A DNA stretch of 64,000 bases from Cordylochernes scorpioides. Taxonomy: Eukaryota > Arthropoda > Arachnida > Pseudoscorpiones > Chernetidae. The position numbers and the translations under genes were made by a program. Below the pieces are notes generated by a model. It was given only the letters and a program-made list of their open reading frames with translations, was not told the origin of the DNA and ran no database searches. The stretch lies in assembly GCA_030710605.1 (NCBI GenBank), contig CP092879.1, positions 80,836,935-80,900,934 of the forward strand. The letters run 5' to 3'. Shown here piece after piece: positions 1-10,600 of this stretch (the stretch's first letter is position 1; each line of letters opens with the position of its first letter).

Positions 1-820
1 CGTTGATATCGGCGCCTGAATTTAACAACATTTTGATATTAATAGTACTCTCATTTTCAGGCGCGAACATCAACGGAGTCTGACCCTCATTATTCCTAAC
101 ATTAACATCAAACCCGGATTTAAGGAAATATTCTAGAATTCCAGGGCACTGGCTAGCTGCAGCATAAAATAAAGCAGAGTTTCCTGTTTTATCCACATGT
201 TTAGTATCAGCTCCTGCTTTCAATAAACAGTTGAAATAATCGACATTCCCCATCTTGACTGCAATCATTAAGATAGAAATGCCATCATCTTTCTTGGCAT
301 TGATGTCCGCCCCTTTCTCTATAAACAATCGAAACAATTCGCTATCATTTATTTCTTCAAATAATTCAAGAAATGGCGTTGTAATAGAATTGGAAATATT
401 TACATCTGCTCCAGCTTCAACAAATTTATGAATCAAATCTTTATATTTGTGGTAAATTGCGGCATTCTCTCTAATTTCCAATTTCCTTTTCACCCAATCC
501 GTAATTGCATACAACAGTGGAACCCAATTTCTAATATCTTTGATATTTACATCAGCTCCCGCGTCAATAAGATAACTTGCTGTGGATAGCTCGCGGCTCA
601 TAATAGCATAATGTAAGGGGGATTGTCTACAACCATTCAGGGAGTTCACATCTGCCCCAGCCTCTACCAGGTACTGAACTAAGTCTTGATTGCCTTTATG
701 AGCAGCCAAGTGCAGTAGTGAATTCCCTCTTTTGGTCTTTATATTAATATCTGCGCCAGATTCTAACAACTCCTTTACCTTCACCCAATTTTCATTTTTA
801 ATTTCCAAAAGTAGAGCCAT
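1..820 (-). CDS. Ankyrin-repeat protein, 3' part beyond window
   Basis: The minus strand is open from the ATG at 818-820 to the window edge, 273 codons without a stop, so the gene is partial at its C-terminus. Reading the frame gives repeated ankyrin units of about 33 residues. The GADIN/GADVN signature occurs at least six times, with LLHLAA, SPLHYA and TPLMFA helix starts. The ORF begins almost directly with the first ankyrin unit, and no intron is visible in 820 bp. No signal peptide or membrane segment is seen. Ankyrin repeats are protein-binding scaffolds, so the partner and pathway cannot be inferred. Intron-poor ankyrin ORFs are often multicopy in arthropod genomes, so this could be one member of an expanded family or a recent retrocopy. 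It lies 6.5 kb downstream of the vitellogenin gene on the same strand, with transposons between. Confidence 0.85.
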   Translation of the reverse strand, partial: MALLLEIKNENWVKVKELLESGADINIKTKRGNSLLHLAAHKGNQDLVQYLVEAGADVNSLNGCRQSPLHYAIMSRELSTASYLIDAGADVNIKDIRNWVPLLYAITDWVKRKLEIRENAAIYHKYKDLIHKFVEAGADVNISNSITTPFLELFEEINDSELFRLFIEKGADINAKKDDGISILMIAVKMGNVDYFNCLLKAGADTKHVDKTGNSALFYAAASQCPGILEYFLKSGFDVNVRNNEGQTPLMFAPENESTINIKMLLNSGADIN

Positions 821-1172
821 GTGTATTCGTAAAGAGAAAATTATATATTTTTAATTTAATAAAAGATGAAATAAAAATTACATATTAAACCCAAATTGAA
901 GCTGTTTATTTACATTTATATGATGATAATGTAAGATTTCAATAAAAATATTATTCACAGAAGAATAAATTTATTTTAATTTTTTATATTAAATAATTTA
1001 TAATTATTTTTTTTTTGTATATTTTTTAACCTACAGGTTCATGTAGCGCAGAACGTCAACTGCCCTTTATTTTTCGAGCAAACATCCACTTTCAACTGAA
1101 TCGATTTTTATGAATATATTTCTTTATAAATCGATTTTTATTGAAAAACATTTTCGATTTTTCATAAAGAAA
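821..1172. other. AT-rich upstream region, no gene seen
   Basis: Upstream of the ankyrin start. Mostly A/T, with a short internal duplication of an ATCGATTTTTAT-type word around 1098-1160. No ORF, promoter element or RNA gene could be supported. Confidence 0.5.
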
Positions 1173-1326
1173 CTAGTCAGGTGACCCGGGCTTCGCCCTG
1201 GGATTGAGCCATGTGCATATCTACCCGAGTGATATATATTTGGTTTGAATTAGTGAACTACTGCGAATTTGTATACCAGGCATACAAACAAACAAACATA
1301 CAAACATTGATTTTTATATATATAGA
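1173..1326 (-). mobile_element. Short non-autonomous Helitron
   Basis: On the minus strand the element starts TCTATATATATAAA and ends with a GC-rich hairpin (GGGCGAAGCCC) followed by a short spacer and CTAG. It is inserted between A and T: the base before TC is A and the base after CTAG is T. This is the standard Helitron end structure. At about 154 bp it is non-coding. Confidence 0.75.
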
Positions 1327-1639
1327 TGTGAAAATTTTAATTTTTAAATTATCATGGCCAATGAGTAAGTTAAAAAAATTCTGAAATTATCAAATTTTAT
1401 GAATCGCTCTTATTCGATATTAATATAAAATTTTCACCGTTTGTATTTCTCCACTTGACATTGTTAAGCAAGTAGAATAACGTCGTTTCTCGAAACCTCG
1501 CTCTTTTCCAATAAGATACATATCGTTAATTTTTATTGATTTTAAATAACTTTTAACAATTTTACTTAATCAATTCAAATCTCTTTTATATAACTTGAAT
1601 AAAATGACTGTATTGGATGGCATATGTCCTCGTTTATAA

Positions 1640-1745
1640 TAATTCATATAAAAGACACTGCGGCCAGTAAATCTTTTTATTGTCTCGACGTTTCGACAAA
1701 AATCTTTTGTAGGTGTATCTACATGTACTGGTTTACAAAGGAAGG
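1640..1745 (-). repeat. Fragment of hammerhead-bearing repeat family
   Basis: Read on the minus strand it carries stem II half TTTTTGTC, then GAAACGTCGAGAC, AATAAAAAG and TTTACTGGCC. The same order occurs at 6510-6560, 7060-7110 and 14870-14930. The CUGACGA half is missing, so this copy is truncated. The flank at 1711-1746 (TCTACATGTACTGG) recurs at 7635-7668 in the last vitellogenin intron. Confidence 0.55.
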
Positions 1746-2109
1746 TTTGAAAAAGGAATCACCTCCTTTTTTGCCTGGATGCTATATTTATGGCGAACTA
1801 AATAACTTAGTCCCTATTTCTGCTCCGCGCTTATGGAATTGAAGACTAGAGGCGATGGCGTCGACCTTTCATATTAAATCTTACTTTTCCTTATTACTAA
1901 TAATTGTATATAGTTACAGAACTACTGGTTTCCTGTGCTGCTCTTTTCCTGTTATTGCACCTTGTACCGAGAATCTGCATAAGACTAACGTCTTAATAAA
2001 GGCTGTGTGTGTGTGAAAAAGGAATCAAAGTTTACGGCGACGTGTTTCTTTTATTTGTTGCTGTATAATCGGCAAGCTTTCGGTCTTTGACATCCTTCAA
2101 CAGTCAACT
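1746..2109. other. Unclassified repeat-like stretch, no gene
   Basis: No supported ORF. It ends in a TAATAAAGGC motif followed by (TG)n near 1995-2020, resembling the 3' tail of a non-LTR element, but no LINE coding sequence could be read upstream. Confidence 0.35.
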
Positions 2110-2212
2110 TGTGCAGAGTATTAGGCTCAGAGATTGTAGAGCTCTGATAAGAAAAGGAATGATACTCTGCTGATATATATCTTTTGACTTGTAGAGATGC
2201 AAAAATATATAC
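2110..2212 (+). repeat. Left LTR of decayed Ty3/gypsy element
   Basis: Starts TGTGCAGAG and matches 6228-6330 over about 100 bp with one substitution and a short AT-length difference. The 3' end of this copy is cut by the Tigger inverted repeat that begins at 2213. Confidence 0.75.
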
Positions 2213-3430
2213 AGTGGTACCTCGACATACGAGCGCCCCAACATACGAGTTTTTCGAGATACGAGCCGACGAGCAAGTGATTTTTTGCTTTTAGTTACGA
2301 GCGAAATTCGAGATACGAGTTCGGTTCGGTAGTGTTGAAGATATTAATCTGTGATTTTAAATGTTTCTTTTTGACCAGTACTTTTGTTTTGTTTTGCTTT
2401 TCCTAAAATGTTTCTTTCTTCTTCTTCATTATTATTTGTTCTATATGCAAAGCTTTGTTTTTTGAGACTTGAATAAACAAATTCAAGTTTTTTATATTTT
2501 TGTGTGCTCGTGTACCATTCGGAAAACCCCAGAGCATTTAAATCACATAAGATTTTGAAAGAAAAACTGCAAGTTATGTGGAGGTCGAACCCGAAGGCAT
2601 GGGTCACCAGGAAGTTCTTTGTGGAGTGGGTAAACCTGGCTTTCGGCCCTACTGTTAAGAAATATCTACAGGAAAATAACCTACCCATGCAAGCCCTTCT
2701 CATCCTCGACAATGCCCCTGCTCATCCACCAAACCTCGAAGATGACATTCCTGAGGAGTTAAAATTCATAAAGGTTCTCTACTTACCACCCAACACCACT
2801 CTTATCCTGCAGCCCATGGATCAGCAAGTGATTTCTAATTAAAAAAAAACTATACACCAAGCATTTGTTTCGGCGCTGCTTTGAAGTGACGGAGAGCACA
2901 AACCTCACCCTTCGAGAGTTCTGGAAGGATCACTTTAATATAGCGATTTGCCTACAAATTATCAATCAGCCTGATTGGGAGTTACAACGAGGACCTTGAC
3001 CTCTGCATGGAAAAAGCTGTGGCCTGAAGCTGTAGCTGAAAGGATCTATGAAGAATTGGAACCCGGTGTTTCAGTAGAGGAGGAGATTGTATCTCTGGGG
3101 AAATCCATGGGTTTAGAGGTGGAAGAGAGAGACGTGAACGACTCATCGAGGAGCACACCCAGGAACTGACGACTGAGGAGATACAAGAGTTACAGTCACA
3201 GCAGCATACTGAGGTTATGCAAGTAATTGGTTTTGAGGAGTCAGAGGAGGAGGTTATTTCTACAAGTGAGATAAAGGAGATCTTAGGAATGTGGGAGAGA
3301 GTTTCATAGTTCGTGGGAAAAAAACACCCAGAAAAAGTTGCAACAGGTGGTGCATCTGACCTTTTTAATGACACTTGCCTAACTCATTTCCGGAACATTC
3401 TGAGAGGGAGGAAGAAATGGTTTAGGACAT
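2213..3430 (+). mobile_element. Tigger/pogo-like DNA transposon, decayed
   Basis: Begins with CAGTGGTACCTCGACATACG, a Tigger-type terminal repeat that follows a TA in the LTR. The downstream transposase remnant is described separately. The matching right terminal repeat was not found, so the right boundary (~3430) is approximate and the copy is probably truncated there. Confidence 0.7.
2504..3310 (+). pseudogene. Tigger-like DDE transposase remnant
   Basis: The reading frame from 2504 gives the catalytic region of a pogo/Tigger transposase: LLILDNAPAHP contains the second catalytic Asp and YLPPNTTLILQPMDQ the C-terminal part of the DDE fold. After a stop near 2840 the family resemblance continues in pieces to about 3310 (LTSAWKKLWPEA, then an acidic tail), with several stops and frame changes. 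The N-terminal CENP-B-like DNA-binding part is absent. The copy cannot encode an active enzyme. Related domesticated genes exist, but the stops argue against domestication here. Confidence 0.8.
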
Positions 3431-3481
3431 GCTAAAATAAATTACAAAATATCCCTACAATCTGATGCGAAACCATATGCC

Positions 3482-5828
3482 TTGTGCACCCCTAGGAGAG
3501 TTCCAATTCCCTTAATGAAACAGTTGAAGGAACAACTTCAAGAGATGACCAGGCTAGAAGTCATTGAATCAGTAGAAGAGCCAACTGAGTGGTGTGCGGG
3601 AATGATTGCAGTACCTAAACCAGGAGGGAAATTAAGAAGTTGTGTTGATTTAACAAAGCTAAATCAGTATATAAGAAGAGAAAATTATCCACTACCGGCA
3701 ACAGAGCATTTCCTGGGACAGCTTGGAAATGCTTGCTATTTTTCCAAGCTAGATGCAAATTCTGGATTCTGGCAGTTCGGGTTAGCTAAATAATCCCAAA
3801 AACTAACCACTTTTATAACGCCATTCGGCAGGTTCCTCTTCAAAAGAATCCCATTTGGAATATCATCGGCACCAGAAATCTTTCAAAGAAAGATGACTCA
3901 GCTTCTGGGCAAAATAGAAGGGGTGGTATGCTTCATGGATGATATTGTTGTATACGGATCCTCCTTAGAAGAACATAACGAAAGGGTACGCCAAGTTTTG
4001 AAGAAATTTCAAGAAGAAGGGATGACACTCAACCCAGAAAAGTGCCAATTTGGACTTAAAACTATAAAATTCCTGGGACACACAATGAGTTCAGAAGGCT
4101 TATTCATTGACGAAGAAAAGCTCGACGCTGTTACAAAAATGGAAGAGCCTAGATCAGCAAAAGAATTGAAGTCTTTCTTAGGCATGGTGAATTACTTGGG
4201 AAAATTCATTCCCAACCTTGCGGACAAAATACAACCTTTGAACTCATTATTAAGCACAAAAAATGAGTGGCTTGGGAAGAACCTCAGAAAAAGAGCTTTA
4301 ATCTACTGAAGCAAGAATTGGCATCCAGACCTAATCTAGCCTTATATAATCCCTCAAGACTGACCATATTATCAGCTGATGCTTCCTCGTTTGGAATAAG
4401 TGGAGTCCTAAGACAAGAACAACCTGATGGATCTTTAAAACCTGTAGCTTATGTATCTAGAACACTTTCAGAAACGGAAAGAAGATACAGCCAAATTGAA
4501 AAATAAGGACTGGCTATAATATGGACTTGCGATCGACTAAAAGATTATGTTACAGGAATTAAAATCCATATTGAAACAGACCACAAGCTCCTGATTGCCA
4601 TATTTACATCCAAACCCTTGGAGGACATAACTCCCAGACTTCAGCGATTGAAAATGAAGATGATGAGGTATTCCTATCAAATAAGTCACATTGCTGACAA
4701 AAAGCAAATAGTGGCTGATGTATTATCAAAGAAGCCTATCTCAAAACGGCATAAAGATGAACTGGAAGAAGAACTTTCTGCGTACATCCAATCCATTGAA
4801 TTTCCAGCAACAGAAGAAAGACTTCTGGAGATTTCGAGAAAGCAAAAGGAAGATTCATTTTGCTCTCAAGTGGCTAATTATTGTACAGGTGGATGGCCTA
4901 AGAACAAAAAAGAAGTAGATCCAGAAATAAGAGGATACTGGCAATTTCAGGACGACCTGACCTATCAGAATGGTCTTCTTCTTAGAGGACAAAGAATTCT
5001 GATCCCTAGGTCAATGCGGAAAGAGATCCTTGAAAAATTGCACTAAGGCCATTTTGGGATCAATAAATGCAGATCTAGAGCAAAAGAGTCGGTATGGTGG
5101 TTGGGAATTTCCCAAGAAATTGAAAGGATGGTTTCGTCGTGTACAAAGTGCTTGAAGGAGAGAAGACCCAAGCATGAAGCTTTGATGCCCTTCGAATTCC
5201 CGATCAGACCTTGGCAAAAAGTCGGAATGGACCTCTTTTACCTAAATGGGAGATGGTACCTAATTATTTGTGATTACTATTCCAGGTACCCAGAAATATC
5301 ACTTTTACAAAATCTAACTGCTCAAGAAGTGATAAGCCGTCTTAAATCTATATTTGCTAGGCACGGATGGCCTGAGACACTTAGAAACGATAATGGACCC
5401 CAATTCCAAAAGGTTCTTGGCTCCGAATTTTCAAGATTTTCGAAGGAATGGTCTTTCAAGCACATCACCTCCAGCCCGAGATTCCCTCAAGGCAATGGAT
5501 TTATTGAAGCAATCATTAAGAACAAAAAAAAAGTCTTAAGAAAGAAGAAGATTGCTAACTGACTCTTCAAGCATATAGGACGATGCCCCTGGAAAGTGGG
5601 TATAGTCCAGCTGAACTATTAATGGGACGACGCCTTAGGACCTCGGTTCCCGCTATAGAGTCATCACTGATGCCAAGATACTTGGACTCCAAAGCCTTGC
5701 AAGAAAGAGAGAAAATGAGGATGATCAACCAGAAGCGTCTATATGATAAACGACATGACGTACATAGCTTGCCTCAGCTTCAACAGGGAGACAGGGAGAC
5801 AGCGTTTGGATTAGAGATCAAAGGGTAG
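3482..5828 (+). pseudogene. Ty3/gypsy pol remnant (RT, RNase H, integrase)
   Basis: Order along the strand: reverse transcriptase (LRSCVDLTKLN near 3630, FMDDIVVYG near 3935), RNase H (LSADASSFGISGVLRQEQ near 4370, then ETDHKPL-like), integrase zinc finger and core (CTKCLKERRPKHEALMPFE near 5140, RNDNGPQF near 5385), and an integrase C-terminal piece to 5828. The gag and protease parts are missing. Stops at 3791-3793, 4504-4506 and 5044-5046 interrupt otherwise continuous homology. Frame changes lie near 4270 and between 5540 and 5583. The copy is inactive. It lies between LTRs at 2110 and 6228. Confidence 0.9.
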
Positions 5829-6227
5829 AAGGGAAAGTTCTACACAAATCCCAAGAACCTCGCTCCTATTGGGTACAAACTCCTCAAGGAAAAGTTAGGC
5901 GAAACAGGCTTCACCTCACACGCCTGCCCACTACGGAAAGTACCATGGATGCTCCTGAAGATAGTCGGCGCCAGGAGCTGAGGAATGAGGAGGCCCCCCC
6001 CTTCGACATCAACCGGGCATAAAAGGAAATGCAAGGACGACCAGGACCAGGAGACCGAGGAGGATTGCCCGACATCAAAAACCTCACCTACAAGAGAAGG
6101 AAGGACGCGGAGTGAAAACCAAGACCAGGATCAAGAGAGGAGCCTCCCTTCAACGCCAATAGTGCAGACAAGATATGGAAGGGTGGTCAAGAAACGTCAA
6201 AGATTCTTGTAAAAGTAAGAGAGGAGA

Positions 6228-6330
6228 TGTGCAGAGTATTAGGCTCAGATATTGTAGAGCTCTGATAAGAAAAGGAATGATACTCTGCTGATATATATCT
6301 TTTGACTTGTAGAGATGCAAAAATATATAT
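6228..6330 (+). repeat. Right LTR of decayed Ty3/gypsy element
   Basis: Starts TGTGCAGAG directly after a purine-rich tract (AAGTAAGAGAGGAGA at 6213-6227) that looks like the polypurine tract. It nearly matches the left LTR. The exact 3' end is unclear because the left copy is cut. Confidence 0.75.
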
Positions 6331-6479
6331 ACATAATTATAAAAATAATTTGTTTAGCTAATCTGGTATTTTGTCCTGACTGACAACATACAACTTTCCA
6401 AAAAACTAGAAGATAATATATGTATACACGTAAATATTTACATAATTAGAAATTGTCTTAATGAAATGAATGATTATTA

Positions 6480-6610
6480 TAGAAAATCTTTTGTCCTCGT
6501 CGTGTTGTCGAAACGTCGAGACAATAAAAAGATTTACTGGCCGCAGTGTCTTTTATATGAAGAACTATGAATGCCGCCGGCCAGGCAGCTTCATCTTTAC
6601 GATATTCCAA
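6480..6610 (+). repeat. Rearranged copy of hammerhead-bearing repeat family
   Basis: Contains GTTGTCGAAACGTCGAGAC, then AATAAAAAGATTTACTGG and the 3' segment GGCCAGGCAGC. The 5' core is replaced by an inverted half (CTTTTGTCCTCGTCG), so the copy is rearranged. Confidence 0.5.
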
Positions 6611-6965
6611 GTTTCATAGCATTACATCAGTTCCTTATGAACGTGACACTTTCCATTTCCACTATTGTAGTTCAATCATTTTGAAAAAATGACATTTATT
6701 TCTTATAAAATGGATCTTCAAAAATGTGTTCACCTTTGAAGCATCTAACTTGATTCCTACCATCTTGTTGGAGATGTTTTGATGGCAGCATGCACTGTTA
6801 GATTTAGGAGTCCATATAACAGAACTTTCCATGAAAGATGGTCTTAAACATGGGTATATTGATGGATTGGTTGAATGTCTTTCTCTTGTTACCAATGTAA
6901 TAATGTGTGAATTATTGGTTTTCAAATTACAAGAAAATTATCCAAAATGTATCAAGTTACTTTTT

Positions 6966-7116
6966 CTTCAAATAAAAGACACTTCGGCCAGTAAATCTTT
7001 TTATTGTCTCGACGTTTCGACAAAAATTGTGTTCGCTCCTGACGAGGACAAAAATTTTGTCGAAACGTTTAGACAATAAAAATATTTACTGGCCGAAGTG
7101 TCTTTTACTTGAAGAA
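6966..7116 (+). mobile_element. Foldback element with hammerhead-like core in its loop
   Basis: Arms of about 60 bp (AAAGACACTTCGGCCAG at left, CTGGCCGAAGTGTCTTTT at right) are inverted copies. Between them lies CTGACGA (7039-7045), a stem GACAAAA/TTTTGTC and GAAACGTTT. This is the same order as a type I hammerhead ribozyme, though the closing stem I has decayed. Confidence 0.65.
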
Positions 7117-7307
7117 ATATGAATGCCGGCCAGGCAGCCTCTATCTTTACAAGTTACTTTTGTGATAAATCTCTTCAAAATTCTGGTCACCGTTGAAGCA
7201 TCTCACTAGAATCTAGAGAGAATTCTGCTATGGTTCGTGTTATCAAAGGTGTCCATAGGTCTACTGTAATACAATAAACGCCATCATTAAACTTGCACTT
7301 AGGGGAC

Positions 7308-7313
7308 TTTATT
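7308..7313 (-). terminator. Putative polyadenylation signal of vitellogenin gene
   Basis: AATAAA on the minus strand, starting about 24 nt after the stop codon at 7338-7340, followed 30-50 nt later by a T/G-rich tract. A 3' UTR this short is unusual but possible. Confidence 0.5.
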
Positions 7314-7337
7314 ATCGTCTTCAGGTACTGTAAGAGT

Positions 7338-7618
7338 TCAAGGACGTACGCAGCCCTCGGCGAAAGAGACCTCGGAGTAATGGTCCTGGCTCTTCCTGCG
7401 CAGCTCATGCAGGACTCTGAACTCGCTCTCACGCACCAGGGAGCGCGTGAAGTCGTCGCGTGCGGGCAGACAATGGAATCCCAGAGAGCGCGAGATGAGA
7501 CGCGAGGCGCGGCAGCCTTCCACACACTTGGTGATGGGAGTCACGGAGAAACACGTCTGGCGGTTGCGGGTACCGACGTGGATGTAGTGGGTGCGTTGAA
7601 CGGTACAACCCGCACCTC
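7338..7618 (-). CDS. Vitellogenin last exon: Cys-rich C-terminus
   Basis: Begins after a TGTACAG acceptor (alternative TGTAG at 7636 breaks phase), reads GGAGCTVQRTHYIHVGTRN, CFSVTPITKCVEGC and LGFHCLPARDD, and ends ...EGCVRP with TGA at 7338-7340. The acceptor lies inside sequence shared with a repeat copy near 1711-1746. Confidence 0.8.
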
Positions 7619-10600
7619 CTGTACACACCCAGTGTCTACATGTACTGGTCTACAAAGGAAGGTTTATTGTCCTGTCAACTACAGAAGAGGATGGAAATGG
7701 CCATGGTCACGCAGAAAACTGCCACCTACAGGTCTACATGGTCCTACCAATGTCCCACAGAGTGAGTAGGTATATCTACCTCATATCGCGGTTTCCAACC
7801 TTATCTAACCAGAGACTTTTGGGAGATCATTAAACAAATCCAAGACTTTTCTTGAAAATAAATATACTTCGGCCAGGCAGCCTCAATCTTTACGAAATCC
7901 AAGACTATACTATGATATGCTTTTTAACTGTACTATGACACTCTTTACTGTACTATGACACTCTTTAACTGTACTATGAAACTCTTTAACTGTACTATGA
8001 CACTATTCAACTGTACTATGACACTATTCAACTGTACTATGACACTATTCAACTGTACTATTACACTATTTAACTGTACTATGATACTATGATTTACTTT
8101 TAAACTGTACTATGACACTATTTAACTGTACTATGACACTATTTAACTGTACTATGACACTATTTAACTGTACTATGACACTATTTAACTGTACTATGAC
8201 ACTATTTAACTGTACTATGACGCTATTTAACTGTACTATGACGCTATTTAACTGTACTATGACACTATTTAACTGTACTATGACACTATTTAACTGTACT
8301 ATGACACTATTTAACTGTACTATGACGCTATTTAACTGTACTATGAGACGCTATTTATTAATAACTATACTATGATATTATGATATACTTTTTAACTGCA
8401 CTATGATACTCTCTTATTATTCTTCACCGAAATTATCTTTACCTCAAAAAATCATTTTGACCATTGACCTATGCCCCTATAAGCAGAAACTTTTTATCAA
8501 TAAAAAAATATTAATTATTTATAATAATTATATAAAGTTTTTCACTCAACTATTTTCCCTATATAAATTATCTATAAAGAAACCATTTGGATTTAGGATA
8601 TATATATATGCAGATATGCAAAGTAGATAGAAGATGGGTTGGAGGTGTCGCTATGTGATAGGAGAAGACTTACGCCAGGTGTCACAGGCTCCGTGGACCT
8701 TGGGGACATTGCAGGTGTCGTCAGGAATGGCGTAGCTGTAGCTGAAGGTAGCGGTGTTGTTGTAGACGCAGCCGTCGGGCCCTCGCAGCTCCATCTGTCT
8801 GTCGCCGTTGTAGTCTCCACAGAGACCGCACAGCTTGCCGCGGTAGAAGAAGTCCGGCTGTAGGTCACACAACACTCTGTGAGAGTCCGTAGGGAAGTCC
8901 GAGGACTTCTCTCTCTATACCTATCTATCTATAGAAATGATATTCGATATTGTCTGTCCGTCGAAAACACGAGATTTACACTCATGGACAAAACTTAAGA
9001 AAGTTATACCTTTTTTTAGCATGTATATCAGGATTCAGATACTAACTCTGAAAGATATTACAGTGACCTTTATTGACGAGATAACCAACTGTGAACAAAA
9101 TTGCTTCTGTCTTCTTCAAAAATAAAAAATAGACGAACGACGACATCAAAGATTTTCCACTCCCTTAATTTTTGTCTCCATGAGTGTACTTGGCTAGTTT
9201 AGATTTGTTTTTCATTATAACCTATCACGTCTTTCTGCTATAAGACTTACGTATATTGAAAATTAATACTTTAGGTAGGAGTTTTTAAAGGGAGAGGTAT
9301 CTCTTTTTCGATGCATATATAGAGTAACCTGGGAAAATATCCACAAACACACCTACCAACTCTAGAAGGAGATAAAACCTAGAATATATATCCAGAGAGA
9401 AAAATACAGTTGTGTCGAACATACCCTGATGTAGATGCCGTTTCCATCGTAGTAGATCTTGAGTCCATAGAGCTCGGAGATAATGCTGTAGAAGAAGCCA
9501 TTGTAGTGGACGTGGAAGAGCTCAGAGCCATCTGGCTTCAGCTGGATCAGAGGCTCATTGTCTGGCACAGCCAGTCTGGAGCCGTCCAATCTCAGGATCA
9601 GTCCGTCGGCTGTGGGCAGACCCTCGAGCTTGTGGCCACCGAAGAAAGCCTTGAATGCCTGCAGACATCCAGGTCAGATACTGGACGAATTTACACCTGT
9701 CAGATCTGGAGAATAGCTCAACCGAAGTCAACCAAGGTGTCGTTTAACGGTGAGCCTATCTCACCTACAGATACACTTAAAGATCAAACAGTACATATAA
9801 CAACATCCTCTATAAGGTAAAAAATTAGCGACTTCTTTAGATTCACTATTTTTCTTCTTCTTTCTTATCTACATACTGGGTGAAGTAGAATGAGTCTGCC
9901 TTTGTCATTAGGACTAGGAGCACTACTCAGTAGCAGGCCGACTTAGCTCCAAAATAAATGGCCGCCTCTGACATGAGGAACAGACGCCATGTGCAGACGC
10001 TCCTAACATGGAGTACAAATGCTGCTCATCCTGTATCCCTGGATCAGGAGCCCTTACAGGGTACTATCAGCCGGGCCAGCTGAGCCCAGGTTTTTTAGTG
10101 AGCTTGTTACTGCTTCCTCTCCTCATTAGAATCATTAATGAAACCTTATACTGGATATCGAACAAACGAATGTTATCAACTTAAGAGCATATCTAGTAGT
10201 GTCAATTAATATAGAACTTAGAGTTATCCGTATATTCGACTAATCCTATTTATATTCATCTGATTTGCATATCATTATCGCGTATTCTTCACTTGGTTCC
10301 GTATTCCGATTATATTCCTATTATATATTAATCTAGAATTCTGTTTAATCCTTATATTCGACTAATCCCCCTAATTCATTTGATTCCCCAATCCCCATGC
10401 ATCTGATTTGCATATCATTTATCGTCTACTCTTCACTTGGTCTCGTATTCCAATCCTATTCCCATCATAAACTAGAATTTTGATTTATCCTTGTATTAGA
10501 CTAATTCTATTTACACATTCATCTGATTTGCATATCATTAATCGTGTACTCTTCACTTGTTCCCGTAATCCGATCCTCGGGATATTTATCTATCTAGGAA

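Noticed and set aside
3791-5046. UAA read as Glu (alternative genetic code)
   Set aside because: The host genes and the other elements use the standard code, with TAA as terminator.
7187-7337. Minus-strand frame with VDLWTP as a hAT-type transposase piece
   Set aside because: Too short, overlaps the vitellogenin 3' end and no further hAT motifs follow.
7293-7769. 158-codon plus-strand ORF
   Set aside because: Antisense of the vitellogenin last exon, no domain.
8112-8375. 88-codon ORF of MTLFNCT repeats
   Set aside because: Direct translation of a 21-bp tandem repeat inside a vitellogenin intron.
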